The notes below the pieces were generated by a model that did not search any database, was not told where the DNA came from, and worked only from the letters and a program-made list of their open reading frames with translations. A program made the position numbers and the translations under genes. From positions 1-44,029 of the forward strand of contig SFLN01000002.1 in assembly GCA_004554555.1 (NCBI GenBank): DNA of 44,029 nucleotides. Direction: 5' to 3'. Below are positions 41,769-44,029 of the stretch, piece after piece; position 1 is the first letter of the stretch, and each line of letters opens with the position of its first letter. Source of the DNA: [Eubacterium] saphenum (lineage in GTDB: Bacteria > Bacillota > Clostridia > Oscillospirales > Ruminococcaceae).

Positions 41769-42371
41769 TCAATCCCCCTTCAAAACGCCGCGGAGCATAA
41801 ACTCAAAAATCCGCGGCAGCTCGCGCTCGTGCAGCTCAAACAAATCATCGGGCTTGCTGCTGTCAAATTTTGGATTTGTGCAGTACCAGTTGAACATATC
41901 CTGCATTAACGTGAGGTATTTCAGCGCGCTCTCCTCGGTTATTCCATCGCGAAGGCACGCGTTTTCCAGAATTTTGGAAATCCACTCGGCGTTCATTTGG
42001 TCATATTGTGCGCGGATTTCCGCGATTTTTTCAAGGTGCTTTTTCGGCGGGTTGATAAGCGCCTCGAGCACCATTGCAGCCGCCGCGCGTTTTTCACGAA
42101 AAAGGCAGATGCGCTTGTTGAAATAGACCGAGTAATCGGTGATGCTTTCGGGGCAGGCAAGAGCGGCGGTTATCTCGTCAAAGCACACGCTCAGGCACTC
42201 AAGATAAAGCTCGTCCTTTGTGGCAAAGTTGTGGTAAATCAGACCTTTGGCAATCCCCGAGGCGCTTATGCTGTTGATATTCGCCTTTTCGTAGCCGTTT
42301 GCGCCAAACTCGGCAATCCCCGCGTCAATGATTTTCTGCCTTGTGAGCTTGGTTTTCTCTTCTTGTTTCAC
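41769..42371 (-). CDS. TetR-family transcriptional regulator
   Basis: 200 residues. The N-terminal helix-turn-helix domain (about 10-58) reads TRQKIIDAGIAEFGANGYEKANINSIS, then GIAKGLIYHNFATKDELYLECL. The C-terminal part is helical and would bind an inducer and form a dimer. GTG start at 42371 with GAGGTGATAAA upstream. First gene of a two-gene operon with the antiporter; palindromes at 42390-42401 and 42418-42429 overlap the promoter and suggest autorepression. Confidence 0.93.
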   Translation of the reverse strand: MKQEEKTKLTRQKIIDAGIAEFGANGYEKANINSISASGIAKGLIYHNFATKDELYLECLSVCFDEITAALACPESITDYSVYFNKRICLFREKRAAAAMVLEALINPPKKHLEKIAEIRAQYDQMNAEWISKILENACLRDGITEESALKYLTLMQDMFNWYCTNPKFDSSKPDDLFELHERELPRIFEFMLRGVLKGD

Positions 42372-42389
42372 TTTATCACCTCGTTTATT

Positions 42390-42431
42390 GACTTACAGGT
42401 CTATTATATAACTTTTAGACTTGAAAGTCAA
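42390..42431 (-). promoter_or_regulatory. TetR operon promoter and paired operator
   Basis: Minus strand TTGACT (42426-42431), 17-bp spacer, TATAAT (42403-42408). GACTT-TC-AAGTC (42418-42429, perfect palindrome) covers the -35/spacer, and GACCT-GT-AAGTC (42390-42401, one arm mismatch) lies just after the -10. Confidence 0.75.
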
Positions 42432-42673
42432 TAATTTTCACCAAAAAATCACCAAAATTCCCGTTATTAAAAGGGATTTGTCTGATGAAACAGCAGCGCG
42501 AGTTCTCGGGAAACTTTTGTATTGTTGAACAAGAAAAATTGTGCAAAAAATTTACAAAATATGGAAAAACACTTGTTTAAACCGGCTTTAATTAGCAGCT
42601 TTTAACAATATTGGAAGAAGATGTATTGTTATAAATACTGCTGTTAACAAAAGATAAAAATTATGTGAAACTA
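42432..42673. other. Intergenic stretch between tetR and rubrerythrin
   Basis: No firm gene. 42455-42479 holds a weak AATTCCC/GGGATT stem. A 31-codon frame at 42485-42580 (plus) with AAGGGA upstream is possible but weak. TAACAATA (42603-42610) and TATTGTTA (42624-42631) form a perfect inverted repeat about 43 bp before the rubrerythrin -35. Confidence 0.35.
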
Positions 42674-42702
42674 TTGACTTTTGAACACATTTGTGATAAA
42701 AT
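42674..42702 (+). promoter_or_regulatory. Rubrerythrin-rubredoxin promoter
   Basis: TTGACT (42674-42679), 17-bp spacer, TAAAAT (42697-42702). Confidence 0.8.
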
Positions 42703-42741
42703 TTAATTGTAAAAAAAAAAAACCAAGGAGGTTACATCATT

Positions 42742-43287
42742 ATGAAATATGTTTGTCCCGTATGCGGCTATGTTTATGTAGGAGAAAATCCCCCCGAGAA
42801 GTGCCCCCAGTGCGGCGTTCCCGGAAGCAAGTTCAAGGCAACCGAGGAGACCGACAAGCTCGTTTTCGCTTGTGAGCACGAAATCGGTATAACCGACGGC
42901 GTTCCCGAGGAAATCGTAGAAGGTCTGCGCGCTAACTTCACCGGCGAGTGCACCGAGGTTGGTATGTATCTTGCAATGGCAAGAGCTGCTCACCGCGAGG
43001 GTTATCCCGAGGTTGGTCTTTACTACGAGAAGGCTGCTTGGGAAGAGGCTGAGCATGCAGCAAAGTTTGCCGAGATGCTCGGCGAGGTTGTTTCCGCGTC
43101 CACCAAGGAGAACCTCACAAAGCGCGTTGCTGCTGAGCACGGCGCTACCGAGGGTAAGCTCGACCTTGCAAAGAAGGCAAAGGCTGCAAATCTCGACGCT
43201 ATTCACGACACCGTTCACGAAATGGCTAAGGACGAGGCTCGTCACGGCAAGGCTTTCGAGGGCTTGCTGAACAGATACTTCAAGTAA
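42742..43287 (+). CDS. Reverse rubrerythrin
   Basis: Non-haem diiron peroxidase that protects anaerobes from hydrogen peroxide and oxygen. 181 residues with the rubredoxin domain first (CPVCGYVYVGENPPEKCPQCG, residues about 5-24), then the ferritin-like diiron domain, the opposite of classical rubrerythrin. Diiron ligands are likely in TGECTEVGMYLAMA, AAWEEAEHAAKFAEM, NLTKRVAAEHGATE and MAKDEARHGKAFEGL. AAGGAGGTT precedes the ATG. It is followed 18 bp later by rubredoxin, its probable electron donor. Highly biased codon use fits strong expression. Confidence 0.94.
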   Translation: MKYVCPVCGYVYVGENPPEKCPQCGVPGSKFKATEETDKLVFACEHEIGITDGVPEEIVEGLRANFTGECTEVGMYLAMARAAHREGYPEVGLYYEKAAWEEAEHAAKFAEMLGEVVSASTKENLTKRVAAEHGATEGKLDLAKKAKAANLDAIHDTVHEMAKDEARHGKAFEGLLNRYFK

Positions 43288-43305
43288 TCGAGAGGAGTTT
43301 TGGTT

Positions 43306-43461
43306 ATGGAAAAGCACGTTTGCCCCTGCGGCTATGTTTACGACCCTGCGAAGGGTGACCCCGACGGCGGAATTGCTCCCGGCACTAAGTGGGAAGATAT
43401 CCCCGATGACTGGACTTGCCCCGTTTGCGGTCTTGGCAAGGACGCATTTGAGGTTGTTTAA
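43306..43461 (+). CDS. Rubredoxin
   Basis: 51 residues, an electron carrier with one iron held by four Cys. GYVYDPAKGDPDGGIAPGTKWEDIPDDWTCPVCG is the textbook fold outside the first knuckle. The second knuckle is CPVCG; the first reads V-C-P-C-G-Y, so the usual CxxC is CxC, one residue short. If correct the first metal loop is tighter than normal. AGAGGAG precedes the ATG. Same transcript as the reverse rubrerythrin, ended by a strong terminator. Confidence 0.93.
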   Translation: MEKHVCPCGYVYDPAKGDPDGGIAPGTKWEDIPDDWTCPVCGLGKDAFEVV

Positions 43462-43480
43462 GTTTAATTGAACAGCAAAA

Positions 43481-43511
43481 GGCGGTTTCCGTGAGGGAAC
43501 CGCTTTTTTTT
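43481..43511 (+). terminator. Terminator after rubredoxin
   Basis: GCGGTTTCC (43482-43490), short loop, GGGAACCGC (43495-43503), then eight T. Confidence 0.92.
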
Positions 43512-43866
43512 GCGCCCCTGCCCTGTCGGAGTTGTAAATTCCATTATAAATCCACTTTGAAACAAATCATTTCACAAAGCAACTTGTAAACCAAAAGCTT
43601 GTAAATGTTTTCAATCATATTATACACGACTTTTAACCAGATTTCAATACCTTTTGAGCATTTTTTTACAAAACAGCAACATTTTTATACATCTTTTCAG
43701 CAAGCTACATTCCCTTTTGCCGCACTGTTCTTTGAGCAACGCAGCATTTTCTGTTTACGCAATATATGTACCATTATAACGACATATAAATAGCCAAGAT
43801 AAGTTATAATATAATCACAAGGTAAGGGAAACACCCAAAACCACAAAATCAAATCAAAAGGAGAAA
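43512..43866. other. AT-rich intergenic stretch
   Basis: No convincing gene on either strand. CTTGTAAA occurs twice (near 43583 and 43600). A TATAAT at 43805-43810 with a poor -35 may serve the last gene. Confidence 0.4.
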
Positions 43867-43872
43867 ATGAAA

Positions 43873-44029
43873 ATGGCAAACATTATTATCAACGAAAGAA
43901 ACAAGGCACTTGAAATCACAAAGAAGTTCGCAGCAGCGGCTTCCCGCTTCGGCTCTGAGGAGTATATGGGCAATAACAAAAGGAAAAATACGACAAGTTT
44001 TCTGGCGCAGGGCACAATCCTCGCGGCGG
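43873..44029 (+). CDS. Unidentified protein, N-terminal end (partial)
   Basis: The frame runs off the right edge after about 52 codons. It begins MANIIINERNKALEITKKFAAA, then ASRFGSEEYMGNNKRKN. AAAAGGAG lies 9 bp before the ATG at 43873; an ATG at 43867 is too close to it. I do not recognise the family. The start is Lys/Asn-rich with no signal peptide. Confidence 0.6.
   Translation, partial: MANIIINERNKALEITKKFAAAASRFGSEEYMGNNKRKNTTSFLAQGTILAA

Noticed and set aside
42603..42631. PerR box upstream of reverse rubrerythrin
   Set aside because: The inverted repeat TAACAATA/TATTGTTA has a 13-bp gap, unlike the compact TTATAATTATTATAA PerR form, and lies about 43 bp before the -35.

Overview
The window looks like a chromosomal segment of an anaerobic Gram-positive bacterium of the Bacillota, class Clostridia, most likely of the Ruminococcaceae/Oscillospiraceae type. 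The signs are a type III glutamine synthetase, a CIRCE-controlled hrcA-grpE-dnaK-dnaJ operon, a clostridial fab/acc gene order, a reverse rubrerythrin with rubredoxin, an NPSTG sortase-type tail, AGGAGG-type ribosome binding sites and clear TTGACA-17-TATAAT promoters. It is mostly core genome. I see no transposase, phage module, CRISPR array or rRNA. CDS coordinates include the stop codon.

Layout. 1-840: the 3' end of a cell-wall 5'-nucleotidase, a two-copy structured repeat and a tRNA-Ser(UGA). 838-3672 (minus): an ATP-grasp gene and enolase; a decayed second copy of the enolase 3' end, split by about 94 bp of unrelated DNA, lies between eno and the operon terminator. 3684-6014 (minus): glnN with its own promoter and a terminator-like hairpin in its leader. 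6178-11064 (minus): hrcA-grpE-dnaK-dnaJ behind a perfect CIRCE. 11180-12143 (plus): an SPL-like radical SAM gene. 12158-16916 (minus): pgk, a DUF3089 lipoprotein gene, tpiA and gpmI, so with eno most of lower glycolysis is here. 16961-24540 (minus): fabH-fabG-fabF-accB-fabZ-accC-accD-accA, then acpP from its own promoter. This covers malonyl-CoA synthesis and chain elongation, but no enoyl-ACP reductase is present. 24403-26888 (plus): fabD-aroE-aroK. 26860-30536 (minus): an ECF sigma/anti-sigma pair and an amidohydrolase-fumarase alpha pair. 30670-33386 (plus): a large GGDEF/EAL-like protein with degenerate motifs. 33436-35997 (plus): a SEDS (RodA/FtsW) gene and a galactokinase-like gene, with a third repeat copy in the 5' UTR. 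35994-37340 (minus): hflX. 37385-39962 (plus): nadB-nadC and a stand-alone FakA-like domain. 40008-40467 (plus): a small NrdD-tail-like gene behind NrdR-box-like sites. 40528-42431 (minus): a TetR regulator and a CPA2 antiporter. 42674-43511 (plus): reverse rubrerythrin and rubredoxin. 43873-end (plus): an unidentified partial gene.

The most interesting points are: (i) the 90-residue protein that keeps the R-x-x-G-Y glycyl-radical-like signature of the NrdD C-terminus and lies behind several NrdR-like boxes, perhaps a YfiD-like spare part for anaerobic ribonucleotide reductase; (ii) the three-hairpin repeat family, in tandem beside a tRNA 3' end and once in the SEDS 5' UTR; (iii) the stand-alone FakA-middle-like domain translationally coupled to nadC; (iv) the GGDEF-EAL protein with neither catalytic motif; (v) the glnN leader attenuator; and (vi) the face-to-face overlapping fabH/fabD promoters. 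All functional calls come from reading the sequence and remembered family motifs; no search was run.
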